Of a DNA stretch of 64,000 nt, positions 50,041 to 61,303 are shown piece after piece. Positions within the stretch are counted from its first letter, which is position 1; the number at the start of each line of letters is the position of its first letter. Below the pieces are notes generated by a model. It ran no database searches, had not been told where the DNA came from, and saw nothing but the letters and a program-made list of their open reading frames with translations. The position numbers and the translations under genes were made by a program. This DNA comes from Streptomyces sp. AM 2-1-1 (GTDB lineage: Bacteria; Actinomycetota; Actinomycetes; Streptomycetales; Streptomycetaceae). The DNA lies in assembly GCF_029167645.1 (NCBI RefSeq), contig NZ_CP119147.1, positions 5,660,501 to 5,724,500 on the forward strand, in the 5' to 3' direction.

Positions 50041-53000
50041 ACGAGGTCCTCGGGGAGCAGGGTGGTGAGGTCTTCCACCGACGCCTCCGGCATCGCGCTG
50101 AGGCGTCCCGCCTGACGTGTCATCATGCGCTCCAGCACGGTGCGCGCGTACCGTGCGTTGCCGAAGGCGGGCCCGCGCTCCACCGTGCCGAAGTGGTCGC
50201 GCAGCCGCTCCAGCGTCCCCGGTGGGCAGGTGTACTTCTCCCGTGCGCACATGCCCACGACGATGTCGACGAGTTCTCCGGCGTCGTACGAGGTGAAGGG
50301 CACCGTCCGGCCGAAGCGCGAGGCCAGGCCGGGGTTGGAGGACAGGAAGCGGTCCATCTCCGGGCCGTAGCCGGCGACCACCACCGCCGTGTCCTTGCGG
50401 TGGTCCTCCATGAGTTTCAGCAGGGTGTCCACCGCCTCCCGGCCGAAGTCCGAGCCACCGGCCCCCTCGGGCGTCAGGGTGTACGCCTCGTCGACGAACA
50501 GCACCCCGCCGCGCGCCCGTCCGAAAGCCTCCGCGGTGAGCCGCGCGGTGTGGCCGACGTACCGTCCGACCAGGTCGGCGCGGGCGACCTCCACCAACTG
50601 CCCCCGCGGCAGTACGTCGAGCGCGCCGAGCAGTTCCCCGTACAGGCGGGCCACCGAGGTCTTGCCCGTGCCGGGAGGCCCGGTGAACACCAGGTGGTGG
50701 CCGATCGCCGGGGCGGGCAGTCCGTTCTCCCGGCGCCTGCGGGCAGTGGTCAGAAGGTTCACCAGGTCCTGGACCTCACTCTTCACGCCGGCCAGCCCGG
50801 TCAGTGCGGACAGCCGGCCCAGGGCGGCCTCCAGGCGTCCGGCGTCGCCGCCGGGCCCACCGCAGCCCCCGGCGGCGGCCGTCGCCGCCTCCCCGACGTC
50901 CGAGGGCAGCAACAGCGACAGCTCCTCCTCCGAGACCGTCTCGTTCCCCGCGAGCCGGAGTGCTTGCCGGTCCACCATCTCCTCGAAGGTCCGCCTCGCC
51001 TCCCGGGCGTTGCCGAAGGACTCGTCACGCGTCATCCGGGCGAAGTGCGGCACGAGGGCGCGCCGGGTGTCCTCCGCGAGCGTCAGCCGGCTGCGCGCAC
51101 AGAGCGCTTCGACGATCGTCACCAACTCGTCCACCTCGTAGTTCTCGAACTCCACGGTCCGCCCGAACCGGGAGCCGAGGCCCGGGTTGGACTCCAGGAA
51201 CGACCGCATCCGGCCCGAGTAGCCCGCGACGATCACCACCACGTCGTCGCGGTGGTCCTCCATGAGTTTCACCAGGGTGTCGATGGCCTCCTGGCCGAAG
51301 TCGGCCCCGCCCGAGCCGGCCTCGGCGGACAGGGTGTATGCCTCGTCGATGAACAGGACCCCGCCCAGGGCCCGTTCGAACAGCTTCGTCGTCCGCTGCG
51401 CCGTGCTGCCCACGTACTCGCCCACCAGGTCCGCGCGGGCGGCCTCCACCAGATGGCCCGAGCGCAGCACGCCGAGCCCTGCGAGGATCGAGGCGTACAG
51501 CCGGGCGACAGTCGTCTTGCCCGTACCGGGGGGGCCCGCGAAGACCAGGTGGCGGACGGTGGCGGGGACGGGGAGTCCCATCTCGCGCCGTCGCCGTGCC
51601 AGCTTGCTCAGGTTCACCAGGGTCGCGACCTGCTCCTTGACCTGCCGGAGCCCCACGAGCTCGTCGAGCACGGCGAGGGACCTGGCGGCAGCGTCCTGCG
51701 AAGGCGCCTCGTCCCGGCCGGCACCGTCGCCGCGTGCGCCGAGCACGTCGGGCTCGCCGTTCTCCCTGCTGTCCAGGTCGTCGGCGGACACCCGCCCGTC
51801 GGCGGCGGTCTGCCGCACACCGGCGGCACGGTTGCCCGTGATCGCGCACCGGGTGACGCGGACGGGCCTCTCGCTCGCCACCCGCAGGCCGTCGCCTCCG
51901 GAGCCGCCGAGGTCGCAGTCGGTCAGTTGAGCGGCCGCCCCCGGGCCGATCAGCACGCCGTGGGTCCGGCTTCCGCTCACCCGGCTGCCGACGGCGACCA
52001 GTTCGGCGGGACCTTCCACCGAGATGCCCTCCGACCCGGCGTTGTCGACCGTCACCCCGGTCAGCGTGACGGCCGCCTCGCCGGTCACCCGCAGACCCGG
52101 CGCGGAGCTGTCGCGGAGCACCGTGCCCTGGAGCGTCGGGCGGGACGCCTCAACCACCGCTCCGCAGCCGCCCGCCCCGGTGACGGTGCCGTCCTCGACG
52201 GTGCCCCGCGCGCCGTCGCGGAAGAACAGTCCGTGGCCGCCGCTGAGGACGACGTCCACCCCGCGCAGTGAGGGGTCGGCGCCGGCGACCACGACGCCGT
52301 GCCCGGCGGGCCGCTCCACGGTGACGGCTTCCAGCCGGGGTGCGGCCCCGCCCTCGACGACGGCGCCCTCGGACCGCCCTCCGGCGATCGTGGTACGGAC
52401 CAGAGCGGGCGCGGAGTCGTCCCGTACGAGCAGCCCTGCGGCGGTCGAGCCGGTGACCCGGCAGTCGGTGAACGTACCGCGCGAGCGGTCGGTGGCGGCG
52501 ATGCCGTGGCCCCCCGAGCCGGCCGCCAGGAACCGGTCCACCCGGGGGTCGGCGGCACCGGAGAGCAGCATGCCGTGGGTGGTGCTGCGCTGCGCGACGC
52601 AGTCGTCGAGCACGGGGCCCGCGCCGGAGGAGAGGTGGAAGCCGATGACGCACTCCTCGGTGCGGACCTCGCTCAGCCGGGTCGAGCACCGCTCCTCCAG
52701 GGCGACGCCCGGTTTGAGGGTACGGACGACGGTGAGCCGTTCGACCGAGCCGGCGGCCCGGTCGCCGGCCAGCAGGCCGTTGCCGCGCGCGTCGCGCACG
52801 GTGCAGCCGCGCACGGTGGTCACCGCGCTCTCGCCCAGCACCAGCCCGGAGCTTCCCAGGTGTTCGAAGAGGCAGTCCTCGACGACGCTGCGACGGGGCG
52901 AGAGATCCACGAGTCCGGCACCGCGGCCGTTGGTGACCACGCAGTCCCGCATCGCGAGGGAACCGGTGTCGCGGGCGAGCAGCGCGGTCCAGCCGTTGCC

Positions 53001-53312
53001 GTGGACGGTGCAGTTCTCCAGTTCGGCCTGGCCACGCGGCACGTCGACGACGGGGGCGTCCTCGTCCGCGCCGCGCAGCACCAGCCCGGACAGTTTCACC
53101 GCTTCCGCGAGGACCTGGACCGCGCTGCCGTCCCGGGGGGCTATCTCGGGGGGCGAGGCCGGATCGTCGGCGATCAGGGTGAGCATCTTGGTGATGGAGA
53201 GGCTTTCGTCGTAGCGGCCGGGCCGCACCCGCACCACGCTGCCGGGGCGGGCGGCGCCGAGGGCCGCCGCCAGGGTGGTCCCGGGCGTGGCGACGAGGGT
53301 CTGGCGGGCCAT
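50034..53312 (-). CDS. Beta-helix/double AAA fusion at the EccA position
   Basis: A 1092-residue cytoplasmic protein. Residues about 1-510 form a long right-handed parallel beta-helix of roughly 22-residue turns (repeats such as [41 protein letters not shown]). An acidic linker follows (510-545), then two CbxX/CfxQ-type AAA modules. Walker A GPPGTGKT is at about 593-600 and 878-885; Walker B LFIDEAY and LFVDEAY at about 653 and 938. The AAA modules are the EccA/SpoVK type that escorts WXG100 substrates in type VII secretion. Only 65 nt separate it from eccC, and it overlaps mycP. The helix could bind substrate or wall polymers; that is inference. Confidence 0.9.
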   Translation of the reverse strand: MARQTLVATPGTTLAAALGAARPGSVVRVRPGRYDESLSITKMLTLIADDPASPPEIAPRDGSAVQVLAEAVKLSGLVLRGADEDAPVVDVPRGQAELENCTVHGNGWTALLARDTGSLAMRDCVVTNGRGAGLVDLSPRRSVVEDCLFEHLGSSGLVLGESAVTTVRGCTVRDARGNGLLAGDRAAGSVERLTVVRTLKPGVALEERCSTRLSEVRTEECVIGFHLSSGAGPVLDDCVAQRSTTHGMLLSGAADPRVDRFLAAGSGGHGIAATDRSRGTFTDCRVTGSTAAGLLVRDDSAPALVRTTIAGGRSEGAVVEGGAAPRLEAVTVERPAGHGVVVAGADPSLRGVDVVLSGGHGLFFRDGARGTVEDGTVTGAGGCGAVVEASRPTLQGTVLRDSSAPGLRVTGEAAVTLTGVTVDNAGSEGISVEGPAELVAVGSRVSGSRTHGVLIGPGAAAQLTDCDLGGSGGDGLRVASERPVRVTRCAITGNRAAGVRQTAADGRVSADDLDSRENGEPDVLGARGDGAGRDEAPSQDAAARSLAVLDELVGLRQVKEQVATLVNLSKLARRRREMGLPVPATVRHLVFAGPPGTGKTTVARLYASILAGLGVLRSGHLVEAARADLVGEYVGSTAQRTTKLFERALGGVLFIDEAYTLSAEAGSGGADFGQEAIDTLVKLMEDHRDDVVVIVAGYSGRMRSFLESNPGLGSRFGRTVEFENYEVDELVTIVEALCARSRLTLAEDTRRALVPHFARMTRDESFGNAREARRTFEEMVDRQALRLAGNETVSEEELSLLLPSDVGEAATAAAGGCGGPGGDAGRLEAALGRLSALTGLAGVKSEVQDLVNLLTTARRRRENGLPAPAIGHHLVFTGPPGTGKTSVARLYGELLGALDVLPRGQLVEVARADLVGRYVGHTARLTAEAFGRARGGVLFVDEAYTLTPEGAGGSDFGREAVDTLLKLMEDHRKDTAVVVAGYGPEMDRFLSSNPGLASRFGRTVPFTSYDAGELVDIVVGMCAREKYTCPPGTLERLRDHFGTVERGPAFGNARYARTVLERMMTRQAGRLSAMPEASVEDLTTLLPEDLVC

Positions 53313-53377
53313 GGAGTTCCTTCCGCGGTACGTGGTCGTGGGCCGGTCCGGACCGGGCGGTGGGCGGCGCGGCGGGG

Positions 53378-56300
53378 TCAGTCGCGCAGCGCGGTCTGGA
53401 TCTGGGTGGTACGCCGTCGGGTGATGTAGAGCCCGCGGCCCGGCGGCAGCGCACGGGGCCGCGTCCCGGGCACCACCTGTCCTTCGGAGGGCGGGCAGGA
53501 GAGCATCAGGACGGGGGTGTTGGCCTCCACCAGGCGGCGGAGCAGAGGGTCGGAGCCAACCGCGCGGCCCGCGCCGTTGGCGCCGCGCGCCACGATCAGG
53601 TGGAATCCGGTCTCGGTTCCCTGGGTGAGGAGGTCGTGGAGCGGGGCGAAGGGGTCGTTGGCGCCGAAGCCGCCGCCGGAGACGAGCTCATGGTCGTCGA
53701 CCACCACGAAGAGACGTGGCCCCGTCCACCAGTCCCGCAGGGCCAGACGCCCGGGAGCGATGTCCGCGCCGGGCACCCTCTCGCGCAGGGCGCGGGCCGC
53801 TCCGTCGACCATCCTGCGCAGCGGGTCGGGTCCCACGGCGTAGCCCAGCCGGTGCGCGTCGGGGACGGTCCCGGCCATGCCACGCCGGAAGTCGACGAGG
53901 AGCACCCGGGCCTCGTCGGGCGTGTAGCGGGCGGTGACCGCCTCGGCGACGTGGGCCAGCAGGTTCGTCTTGCCCGACTCCACGTCTCCGATCACCACGA
54001 GGTGCGGGTGCGCCTCGAAGTCGTGCCGGAACACCCCGAGGCCCAGGTCCTCCAGGCCCAGCGGAACGCGCAGGTCGCCGTCGGCCGCCGGGAGCCGCGA
54101 CGCGGCGAGGGTGGCCGGCAGCATCCGTACGGCCGGGGCGGGTTCGCCGTCCCAGCCGGCCGCCACCTGGCGTACCAGCGCGGCGACCCCGGTGGGGAGC
54201 GTGTCCGCCGACGGGTCGCCGTCGGTCCGGGGCAGCGCGGTGAGGAAGTGGCTGCGGTCCGCGTCGAGTCCCCGCCCGGGGACCGCCGGGACGGTTCCCG
54301 CGGCGCGCATGTTGACCATGGAGTCCACCGGGTCGCCGAGCCGGAGTTCGAACCGGGTGCCGAGCTGGTCGCGGAGCGCGGCTCCGATCTCCGACCAGCG
54401 GCCGGAGGCGACGATCAGGTGGACTCCGAAGTTGAGGCCGCGTGAGGCGATCATCCCGAAGGTCGGAACCAGGTCCATGAAGTCCTGGCGCACCGTGTTC
54501 CAGCCGTCGACCACGAGGAACACGTCGCCGTGCCGTTCCGCCGGGAACTCGCCCGCCGCACGCCGGGCACGGAAGTCCGCCATCGACTCGACGCCGTGGG
54601 CGGCGAAGAGCCGCTCGCGGTGGGCCACGACGGCGGTGACCTCGGCGACGGTACGGGTCATCCGTTCGGGGTCCAGTCTGCCGGTGACGCCCCCCACGTG
54701 CGGGAGCCCGGCCAGTGCGCCGAGCGTGCCCCCGCCGAAGTCGAGGCAGTAGAACTGCACGTCCTTCGGGGTGTGAGTGAGTGCCAGCGCGCAGATCAGG
54801 GTGCGTACCAGCGTCGACTTGCCCGACTGCGGGCCCCCCGCGATGCCGATGTGGCCGCCCGCGCCGGAGAGGTCGGCGGTCAGCTCCTCGCGCCGCTGGT
54901 CGAACGGCCGGTCCACGACGCCCACGGGCACGCGCAGGTACGGGGTGGTCTCGCCGGGCGGCGGCAACAGGAGGTCCAGGGTGGGAGGGTCACCCAGGGG
55001 CGGCAGCCAGACCTGGTGGGCGGGTGGTCCGCAACCCTCCAGTTTCTCCACGGCGACGTCCAGCAGGCTGCGCGCGGGGACCTCCTCCTCGTCGGGCTCC
55101 GTCACGGGCCCGGGGTCCTCGGAGGATCCCGACAGGGCGCGCGGCGGGACCCAGCCCGCCTCGAAGGGGACGACCTGCCCGGCCACGACCGCGCGGCGCA
55201 TGGCGCCGGGACGGGCGGGTCGGTAGTCCCCGGAGACGTACGCCGCCTTGAAGCGGGTGAGGGTGCCGACGTCGTTCTTGAGAAGCCCGCTGCCGGGGAG
55301 CGGGGGGAGTTCGTACGCGTCGGGTACTCCGAGGACGCCGCGGCTCTCCATCGCGGAGAACGTCCGCAGGCCGATCCGGTACGAGAGGTGCGACTCCAAC
55401 TGCTGGCTGCGGCCCTCGTCGAGTCGCTGGGAGGCCAGCAGCAGGTGGACGGAGAGCGACCGGCCCAGGCGGCCGATCATGACGAAGAGGTCGAGGAACT
55501 CCCGGTGGGCGGCGAGCAGTTCGCTGAACTCGTCCACCACCACCAGCAGGGTCGGCAGCGGGTCGAGCGGAGCACCGCCCGCCCTGGCCTCCTCATAGGC
55601 GCGTACGGACGTGAAGTTGCCCGCTCTGCGCAGGAGTTCCTGGCGGCGGACGAGCTCTCCGTGCAGGGCGTCCTGCATCCGTTCGACGAGCGCGGCCTCG
55701 TCGGCCAGGTTGGTGATGACCGCCGAGGTGTGCGGCAGCCGGTCCAGCCCGAGGAAGGTGGCCCCGCCCTTGAAGTCGGTCAGGACGAAGTTCAGCGTCT
55801 CGCTGCTGTGCGTGAGGGCCAGCGCGAGCACGAGGGTGCGCAACAGCTCGGACTTGCCGGAACCGGTGGCGCCCACCAGCATGCCGTGCGGGCCCATGCC
55901 GCCCTGGGCCGACTCCTTGAGGTCCAGCATCAGATGGGAGCCGTCCGCGGCGATGCCGAGTGGCACCCGCAGCCGTTCTCCCTCGGTGCGCGGTCGGTGC
56001 AGCTGCTCCGGCCGCGCCGCGGCGAGGTCGCGGATGCCCAGCAGGTCGGTGAGTTCGCGGTCCTCCTGGAGCGGTTGCTCGGATCGGGCGGCCGCGCCGA
56101 GCCGGAAGCGGGCCAGGCGCATGGCGAGTGCGCGGGCCGCGCCGGCGCCGAGCGTGTCCGGCCGGCCGATCCTGGTCTCGGCCGGTCCGCCTCCGGGGCC
56201 GGGGCCGAGCAGCACGAGATCCTCGGGGGTGACGCGCAGCCGCAGGGTCCCCCGGTCGTCGGCGGTCGCCGCGAGGGTGCCCCGTACGTCGACGACGGTC

Positions 56301-57346
56301 GTGTTGCGGTACCCGTCCCCGGCCAGCCGGGCGCCGGGCGGCACCGTGGAGAGGTCCAGCACGACCACGGTGAACGGCTCGTCGCGGTCGGGCGCCGCAC
56401 CGGCCAGGAACGGCCCCCGCGCCGTGAACTCCTCGCCGAGCAGCGGTTCCAGTTCGGAGACGGACTGGGCGGCCAGCCGGGCCGGTCCCACCCCGTCGGT
56501 GTCCGTCGGGTGCTGGGTGTGCGGGAGCCACTTGGTCCACGCCCAGGCGTCCCAGCCCTCCCCGTCCGCGAGGACCACGATGTTCAGCTCGTCCGGCGCG
56601 TGGAGGGCAGCCAGTTGCGCCACCACCGCCCGTGCCGTCGCCCGTGCCGAGCCGACCGCGACGGACCCGGCGCCGGGCTCGCCCGCCGGGGCGAGCAGCA
56701 CCCGCGCGAAGGAACGGAGCCGTACGGAGACGGGCTGCCCGTCCACCGTCGCGTACGTGTGGATGAAACGCCTCAGCGCATGGGCGCACAGCGGTTCGAG
56801 GTCCTCGACCGGGCGCGTCGCCAGCGGCGTCAGGGTGAGGGCGAGAGGCTGCTCGCCGGTGGCGAACCGCACCTCGGCGAAGTCCTCGTGCGACGCCCGG
56901 CGCTCCCACAGACGGCCGCTGCGGGTCACCGACCACAGCGCGTCCGGCTCCGGATGGTGCCATGCCTGGGCCCGGCGCTGCTGGTCGACGACGGAGCGGA
57001 TGCGGCGCCGACTGGTCGCGAGGTACCGGAGGTAGTCGCGGCGTTCGCCGCGCAGGGCCCGCTTGCGTTCCCCCGCCGCGCGGAAGAACTGGGCGACGAG
57101 CATGACGACCGCGGACAGCGTCATCATGCCGACGGCCACCCACATGAGCACGCCGTTGCCCTCGCCCGGCCGGAGAAAGACCAGCACCATGCCCAGGGAA
57201 CTCAGGGCCATCGGCAGGTAGGTGACCACGCCGCCCATGGCGCTCTGTGGCTCGGGCAGCGCCGGCGGCTCCTGGAGGGCCAGTTCGCCCTGCGGCATCT
57301 GCGGACCCACCCGGCGCGGAGGGCGACGGAACGTGACGGTGGTCAA
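53378..57346 (-). CDS. eccC: Type VII secretion FtsK/SpoIIIE ATPase EccC
   Basis: A 1322-residue motor of the ESX/type VII translocon. Two transmembrane helices lie at about 38-58 and 65-88. Three P-loop domains follow: Walker A GATGSGKS at about 492 with Walker [12 protein letters not shown] near 600; GGPQSGKS at about 837 with FLVVDGWN near 943; and GDVESGKT at about 1120 with [10 protein letters not shown] near 1212. Only the first has the full acidic Walker B (DE); the second and third have DG and DD, as is common when only domain 1 is the active motor. Single-chain EccC suggests an actinobacterial rather than split EccCa/Cb layout. It is divergent from eccD. Confidence 0.94.
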   Translation of the reverse strand: MTTVTFRRPPRRVGPQMPQGELALQEPPALPEPQSAMGGVVTYLPMALSSLGMVLVFLRPGEGNGVLMWVAVGMMTLSAVVMLVAQFFRAAGERKRALRGERRDYLRYLATSRRRIRSVVDQQRRAQAWHHPEPDALWSVTRSGRLWERRASHEDFAEVRFATGEQPLALTLTPLATRPVEDLEPLCAHALRRFIHTYATVDGQPVSVRLRSFARVLLAPAGEPGAGSVAVGSARATARAVVAQLAALHAPDELNIVVLADGEGWDAWAWTKWLPHTQHPTDTDGVGPARLAAQSVSELEPLLGEEFTARGPFLAGAAPDRDEPFTVVVLDLSTVPPGARLAGDGYRNTTVVDVRGTLAATADDRGTLRLRVTPEDLVLLGPGPGGGPAETRIGRPDTLGAGAARALAMRLARFRLGAAARSEQPLQEDRELTDLLGIRDLAAARPEQLHRPRTEGERLRVPLGIAADGSHLMLDLKESAQGGMGPHGMLVGATGSGKSELLRTLVLALALTHSSETLNFVLTDFKGGATFLGLDRLPHTSAVITNLADEAALVERMQDALHGELVRRQELLRRAGNFTSVRAYEEARAGGAPLDPLPTLLVVVDEFSELLAAHREFLDLFVMIGRLGRSLSVHLLLASQRLDEGRSQQLESHLSYRIGLRTFSAMESRGVLGVPDAYELPPLPGSGLLKNDVGTLTRFKAAYVSGDYRPARPGAMRRAVVAGQVVPFEAGWVPPRALSGSSEDPGPVTEPDEEEVPARSLLDVAVEKLEGCGPPAHQVWLPPLGDPPTLDLLLPPPGETTPYLRVPVGVVDRPFDQRREELTADLSGAGGHIGIAGGPQSGKSTLVRTLICALALTHTPKDVQFYCLDFGGGTLGALAGLPHVGGVTGRLDPERMTRTVAEVTAVVAHRERLFAAHGVESMADFRARRAAGEFPAERHGDVFLVVDGWNTVRQDFMDLVPTFGMIASRGLNFGVHLIVASGRWSEIGAALRDQLGTRFELRLGDPVDSMVNMRAAGTVPAVPGRGLDADRSHFLTALPRTDGDPSADTLPTGVAALVRQVAAGWDGEPAPAVRMLPATLAASRLPAADGDLRVPLGLEDLGLGVFRHDFEAHPHLVVIGDVESGKTNLLAHVAEAVTARYTPDEARVLLVDFRRGMAGTVPDAHRLGYAVGPDPLRRMVDGAARALRERVPGADIAPGRLALRDWWTGPRLFVVVDDHELVSGGGFGANDPFAPLHDLLTQGTETGFHLIVARGANGAGRAVGSDPLLRRLVEANTPVLMLSCPPSEGQVVPGTRPRALPPGRGLYITRRRTTQIQTALRD

Positions 57347-57526
57347 ACCGGCTCCCGGTTGGTGCGGCGGCCATTCCCCGTCACGAGGACGTCAGCAGCC
57401 CTCCAAGGGCGGCGAAGAAGGCTGTTTGACGGGTGATCATACTGTTGGCCGGGAGTCACGATAGTGTGCCCCCGTTTCCCGAGTCGGACCGCCGCCGAAT
57501 TCACGGCGGGAGTGAATCGAGCTGCC
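57347..57526. promoter_or_regulatory. Divergent promoter region of the type VII locus
   Basis: This 180-nt gap between eccC and eccD is AT-richer around 57430-57470. On the minus strand TATGAT (57441-57436) is a strong -10-like hexamer for eccC, though no good -35 was found at 16-18 nt. No plus-strand pair was assigned. Confidence 0.35.
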
Positions 57527-58915
57527 GTGAGCGACAAGACAGGCGAACTCTGTCGAATATCCGTCAGAGCTCCTTCCCGGGCCTTCGAATTGGGGATACC
57601 GTCCGATGTTCCGCTCGCCGATCTGCTTCCCGTGCTCGTCGAGTACGCGGGAGCCGAACCTCACGAGCAGGAACCCGGCCCCGGAGGCTGGTCCGTCCAG
57701 CGGCTGGGGGGCGCGCCTCTCGACGAGGAGGGCACCGCCGCGTCCTTCGGCCTCGTGGACGGGGAGACGCTGTACCTGAGGCCACGCGGTGAGACCCTTC
57801 CCGAGGTGGCGTTCGACGACCTCGTCGAAGGGATCGGCGAGACCCTGCGCGCCCGCGACGACACCTGGCGGCCCGCGCTGACCCGGCGGCTCCTGCTGGG
57901 CTTGAGCACCGCAGCCCTGCTGGCCGCCCTGGTGGTCCTCGTCCTGCCCGGCGCCGACGCCTGGCGGGCGGGCACGGCCGGCGCACTGGCCGTGCTCCTG
58001 ATCGCCGGCTCCCTCACGGCTTCCCGGGCAGTCGGCGACTCCGGCGCGGGGGCGGTCCTGGGCATGCTGGCCGTACCGCATCTCGCCCTGGCCGGAGCGC
58101 TGCTCCCGCAGGCGGGGGCGGGCGAGGACGGTCTGGGACCCCGCCTCCTGGCGGGCGGGGCCGCCGCGGCGGGTGCCGCCGTCGTCGCGCTGGCCGCCGT
58201 GGGAGCGTTCGTCCCGCTGTTCCTCGGGGCGTTCACCGTCGCGCTGTTCGCGGCGCTCGCCGGCGGCGTCACCGCCGCCGGCCTTCCCCCCGCCCAGGCC
58301 GCCGGCTGGCTGGCGGTCCTGACGGTCGTTTCCGCCGTGTTCGTGCCCGGCCTGGCCTTCCGCTTCGCCGGAATGCGGCTGCCTCCGCTGCCCACGGGGG
58401 CGGACGACCTCCAGGAAGGCATCGACCCCTTCCCCGCGGAGCGGGTCCGGGCGCGCGCCGCGCTCGCCGACACGTACCTCACCAGCATCTACGCCGCGCT
58501 TGGGGTGGTGGCGATGGGCAGCCAGACGGCACTGCTGACGGCCGCGGGGTCGGACGAGCGGACGGGACCCGCCCTCACCGTCGCCCTCAGCCTGCTGCTG
58601 CTCCTGCACGTGCGGCTCGTCGGCGCGCTCTGGCACCGGCTGGCGCTCGCCGTTCCCGGCGCGTACGGCCTGACCGCCACGGCGGTCGTCATCGCCGCGG
58701 GCGCGCCCCTGCCGGGTCGGCTGGAGGCGGTGGCGGTCCTGCTGGTGGCGGGCGCGGCGGCGGCCGTCGCCGCGTGGACGGTACCCGGTCGCCGGCTCGT
58801 CCCGTACTGGGGCAGGGCCGCGGACGTCCTCCACCTGGTGACGGCCCTGGCTCTGCTGCCGCTGGCCGCGCTGCTGTCCGGGGTCTTCGGGGCGCTGCGC
58901 GGGATCAGGGGCTGA
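57527..58915 (+). CDS. eccD: Type VII secretion integral membrane protein EccD
   Basis: A 462-residue channel component. Residues about 1-85 form the cytoplasmic ubiquitin-like YukD domain (LCRISVRAPSRAFELGIPSD, PLADLLPVLVEYAG). About 11 transmembrane helices follow from residue 118 to the end, with an extended cytoplasmic loop around PAERVRARAALADTYL. GTG 57527 is chosen because it matches the usual EccD start just before the CRxxVRAP block; GTG 57512 and an ATG at 57464 are less likely. It is the first gene of the plus-strand type VII operon and is followed 7 nt later by eccB. Confidence 0.93.
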   Translation: MSDKTGELCRISVRAPSRAFELGIPSDVPLADLLPVLVEYAGAEPHEQEPGPGGWSVQRLGGAPLDEEGTAASFGLVDGETLYLRPRGETLPEVAFDDLVEGIGETLRARDDTWRPALTRRLLLGLSTAALLAALVVLVLPGADAWRAGTAGALAVLLIAGSLTASRAVGDSGAGAVLGMLAVPHLALAGALLPQAGAGEDGLGPRLLAGGAAAAGAAVVALAAVGAFVPLFLGAFTVALFAALAGGVTAAGLPPAQAAGWLAVLTVVSAVFVPGLAFRFAGMRLPPLPTGADDLQEGIDPFPAERVRARAALADTYLTSIYAALGVVAMGSQTALLTAAGSDERTGPALTVALSLLLLLHVRLVGALWHRLALAVPGAYGLTATAVVIAAGAPLPGRLEAVAVLLVAGAAAAVAAWTVPGRRLVPYWGRAADVLHLVTALALLPLAALLSGVFGALRGIRG

Positions 58916-58922
58916 GCGGCGG

Positions 58923-60422
58923 ATGAGCACCCAGAACCGCAAGGACCAGGTCCAGGCCCACCTGTTCGTCATGGGGCGGCTCTCCGGAGGTCTGCTGCGC
59001 GCCGACCCCGACGCCGCCGAGACCCCTTCCACCCGCACCTGGCGCGGGCTGGTGTGGGGCGTTCTGCTGGTGGTCCTGGCCTGCCTGGTCACCACCTTGT
59101 ACGGACTGATCCGCCCCGGCGGCGCCACCTCCTGGAAGGAGCCGGGGACCTTGGTCCTCGTCCGGGAGACCGGCGCCCGGTATCTGTTCGTCGACGGCGC
59201 TCTGCACCCGGTCCTCAACGAGGCGTCGGCGCGGCTGATCGCCGGTGACCGGCTGCGTGTGACCGACGTGGCCGAGAACTCCCTCGCCGGTACGGAGCGT
59301 GGCCCGGCGCTGGGAATCGTGGGCGCCCCCGACGGCCTGCCCGCCGCCGGTCTGCCGCGCGAGACGTGGTCGGTGTGCGCCCTCCCCGGCTCTTCCTCAC
59401 CGGACGGTCCGCCGCTGACCAGCATCGCCGTCGGAGTGGCCGGTACGGTCACCGGACTGGACGAGAGTCGCGGGGTGCTGGTCTCCGCACCCGATGAGGG
59501 TCTTCAACTGGTCTGGAACGGACGCCGGTTCGCCGTCGACGGCGAGCACGGCACCAAGGCCGCACTCGGCTGGGCGGGCGTCGTGGCGACGCGGGTCGCA
59601 CCCTCCTTCCTCCAGTCGCTGGACGCCGGCCCGCCGCTGGCTCCGCCGGAGGTCGCCCGGCGGGGCGCCGCCGGGCCCCGGCTGTCCGGCGCGGCCACCC
59701 GGATCGGGCAGCTGTTCACGGCCTCCGGCCAGCACTACCTGCTCACCGAGGAGGGCCTGGTGCCTCTCGGGGTACTGGACCGTCTCCTCCTGAGCGGCGA
59801 CCCGCGTACCCAACGGGACGCCTACAAGGGCGCGGAGGTGCGCGAACTCTCCCTGGGGCCCGCGGACTTGGCGGCGCACACGGCGCCCGCCTCGGTGACC
59901 GTGGGCAACCCGGCGCTGCCGCGCACGGCGCCCGGGGTGTCGTCGGTCGATCCGGACGAGTCCGTGGTGTGCGTCCGTACGGCCCCGACGGACGACGGCT
60001 GGTTGACGACGGTGGCGCTGGCCGCCCGGGGGTCCGTGCCGGGCACCGTGCCCGCCGTCCAGGTGTCCGTCTCGGCCTCCTGTACCCCGGCGGACCGCGT
60101 CTGGGTGCGGCCGGGATCCGGCGCGCTGGTCCGCGCCCGATCCGGCGCGGGGACCGGCTCCTCCGAGTACCTGGTGACGGATGCCGGGGTGTCCTACCCG
60201 CTGGCACCGCGGGCCGCGCAGCAACTGGGGTACCAGGCGTCGTCGGCCGTGCGCCTCCCGTACCGCCTGCTGCGGCTCTTTCCGCAAGGCCCGCTCCTCG
60301 ATCCGGCGGCGGCGAATCGGGCCGGCCCGGAAACGGCCGGCGGCCCGAATGCCGGCGGCGCCGAGCGCCCGCGGCCGGATCGTTCGTATACGGCCGCACG
60401 GAAATGCGGGACGGAGGATTGA
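58923..60422 (+). CDS. eccB: Type VII secretion protein EccB
   Basis: A 499-residue single-pass membrane protein. A cytoplasmic N-terminus with the family start STQNRKDQVQAHLFVMGRL precedes one transmembrane helix at about 42-62. The large extracytoplasmic domain contains the repeated EccB fold: RYLFVDGALHPVLNEASARLI near residue 80 and HYLLTEEGLVPLGVLD near 270. Two Cys pairs (WSVCALP; VVCVRT and SASCTP) could form disulfides outside the membrane. It forms the outer face of the translocon with EccC and EccD. ATG 58923 lies 7 nt after the eccD stop. Confidence 0.93.
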   Translation: MSTQNRKDQVQAHLFVMGRLSGGLLRADPDAAETPSTRTWRGLVWGVLLVVLACLVTTLYGLIRPGGATSWKEPGTLVLVRETGARYLFVDGALHPVLNEASARLIAGDRLRVTDVAENSLAGTERGPALGIVGAPDGLPAAGLPRETWSVCALPGSSSPDGPPLTSIAVGVAGTVTGLDESRGVLVSAPDEGLQLVWNGRRFAVDGEHGTKAALGWAGVVATRVAPSFLQSLDAGPPLAPPEVARRGAAGPRLSGAATRIGQLFTASGQHYLLTEEGLVPLGVLDRLLLSGDPRTQRDAYKGAEVRELSLGPADLAAHTAPASVTVGNPALPRTAPGVSSVDPDESVVCVRTAPTDDGWLTTVALAARGSVPGTVPAVQVSVSASCTPADRVWVRPGSGALVRARSGAGTGSSEYLVTDAGVSYPLAPRAAQQLGYQASSAVRLPYRLLRLFPQGPLLDPAAANRAGPETAGGPNAGGAERPRPDRSYTAARKCGTED

Positions 60423-60536
60423 GGACCGGGAATTCTCTGAGCTTTATTTGAGGTTGTTTCCCTCCACAACTATCAGTTCGCGCGGCTAGGGTGACGTTCC
60501 ATCAGGTGCGGTCCGCCCGGCGAAGGAGAACGTGAC

Positions 60537-60923
60537 ATGAGTGACTCCACGGACACCGTGGGTGGTTCGGACCACTACAACAGGGAACAGGCGGCGATCG
60601 ACCTCGCCCGCCAGGCGCTGGAGGACAACGTCGCCGCCATGGCGAAAGCCGCCAACACCGTGCGGCAGATCCACGACAACGTGCGCGTCTCGTACGTCGC
60701 CGCCTCCGCCACCACGTTCACCAACAAGCTCGACGAGTGGCTGGAGATCTACAACACCGTGAAGCAGCGCGTGGACAGCCTGCACCAGGCCCTCACCGCG
60801 GCCGACCGCACCCACAACGCCGGTGAGATGGACGCCCAGCAGTTCTCCGCCGCGTGGAGCCCGTCCGGAGGAACCTTCTCCGACGAGGGCGAGAGCGCGT
60901 ACGCGGCGCTCAGCGGCAAGTAA
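60537..60923 (+). CDS. WXG100-like small protein, first of pair
   Basis: A 128-residue helical protein in the position of an Esx substrate, directly downstream of eccB. Two long amphipathic helices flank a turn near residue 58. The canonical WxG turn is replaced by SYVAAS, so this is a divergent member. At 128 residues it is longer than typical (about 100), the extra being a disordered C-terminus rich in Ser/Gly/Glu (FSAAWSPSGGTFSDEGES). ATG 60537 follows GGAGAA. It likely dimerises with the protein encoded 86 nt downstream and is exported by the EccC complex, by analogy with EsxA/EsxB. Confidence 0.82.
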   Translation: MSDSTDTVGGSDHYNREQAAIDLARQALEDNVAAMAKAANTVRQIHDNVRVSYVAASATTFTNKLDEWLEIYNTVKQRVDSLHQALTAADRTHNAGEMDAQQFSAAWSPSGGTFSDEGESAYAALSGK

Positions 60924-61009
60924 CCGTCCCAGTCAGCCCGTCACGGCGGGAACGTACGGCCCGGAGCCCGACAGGGACCGGGACACATCAGCGGATCGAG
61001 GAGAGCGAC

Positions 61010-61303
61010 ATGGCGGACGTCGAACTGAAGAAGGCCGCGGCCAACGCCGTGATCGACGACATGGGGCAGGCCAACGCCGCCATGACGGCGGCGCTCCAGG
61101 ACATGCTGGACCGCATCCGTCCGCTCCAGCAGTCGTTCTCCGGTGACTCCGCGCAGGCGTGGGCCGAGTTCCAGGGCACGGTGAACGCGGCGATCAACAA
61201 GATGAACACGACCTTCACCCAGGGCACGCAGGCCCTCACCACCATGGTGGACCTCCAGATCCAGGCCGACCTGGCCGGCGGCCGCCAGTTGTCGGCGCAG
61301 TGA
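61010..61303 (+). CDS. WXG100-like small protein, second of pair
   Basis: A 97-residue helix-turn-helix protein of ESAT-6/WXG100 size. The turn reads QQSFSGDSAQAW, with Phe replacing the usual Trp of WxG but the following Gly and Ala/Ser pattern kept. The C-terminal tail QADLAGGRQLSAQ lacks an obvious YxxxD/E export signal. ATG 61010 has GAGGAGAG upstream, an excellent ribosome site. It pairs with the 60537 gene and overlaps the next gene by 4 nt (GTGA). Confidence 0.88.
   Translation: MADVELKKAAANAVIDDMGQANAAMTAALQDMLDRIRPLQQSFSGDSAQAWAEFQGTVNAAINKMNTTFTQGTQALTTMVDLQIQADLAGGRQLSAQ

Noticed and set aside
54530..57436. A 968-codon plus-strand frame opposite eccC
   Set aside because: It is antisense to a complete FtsK-type ATPase and has no domain or start signal.
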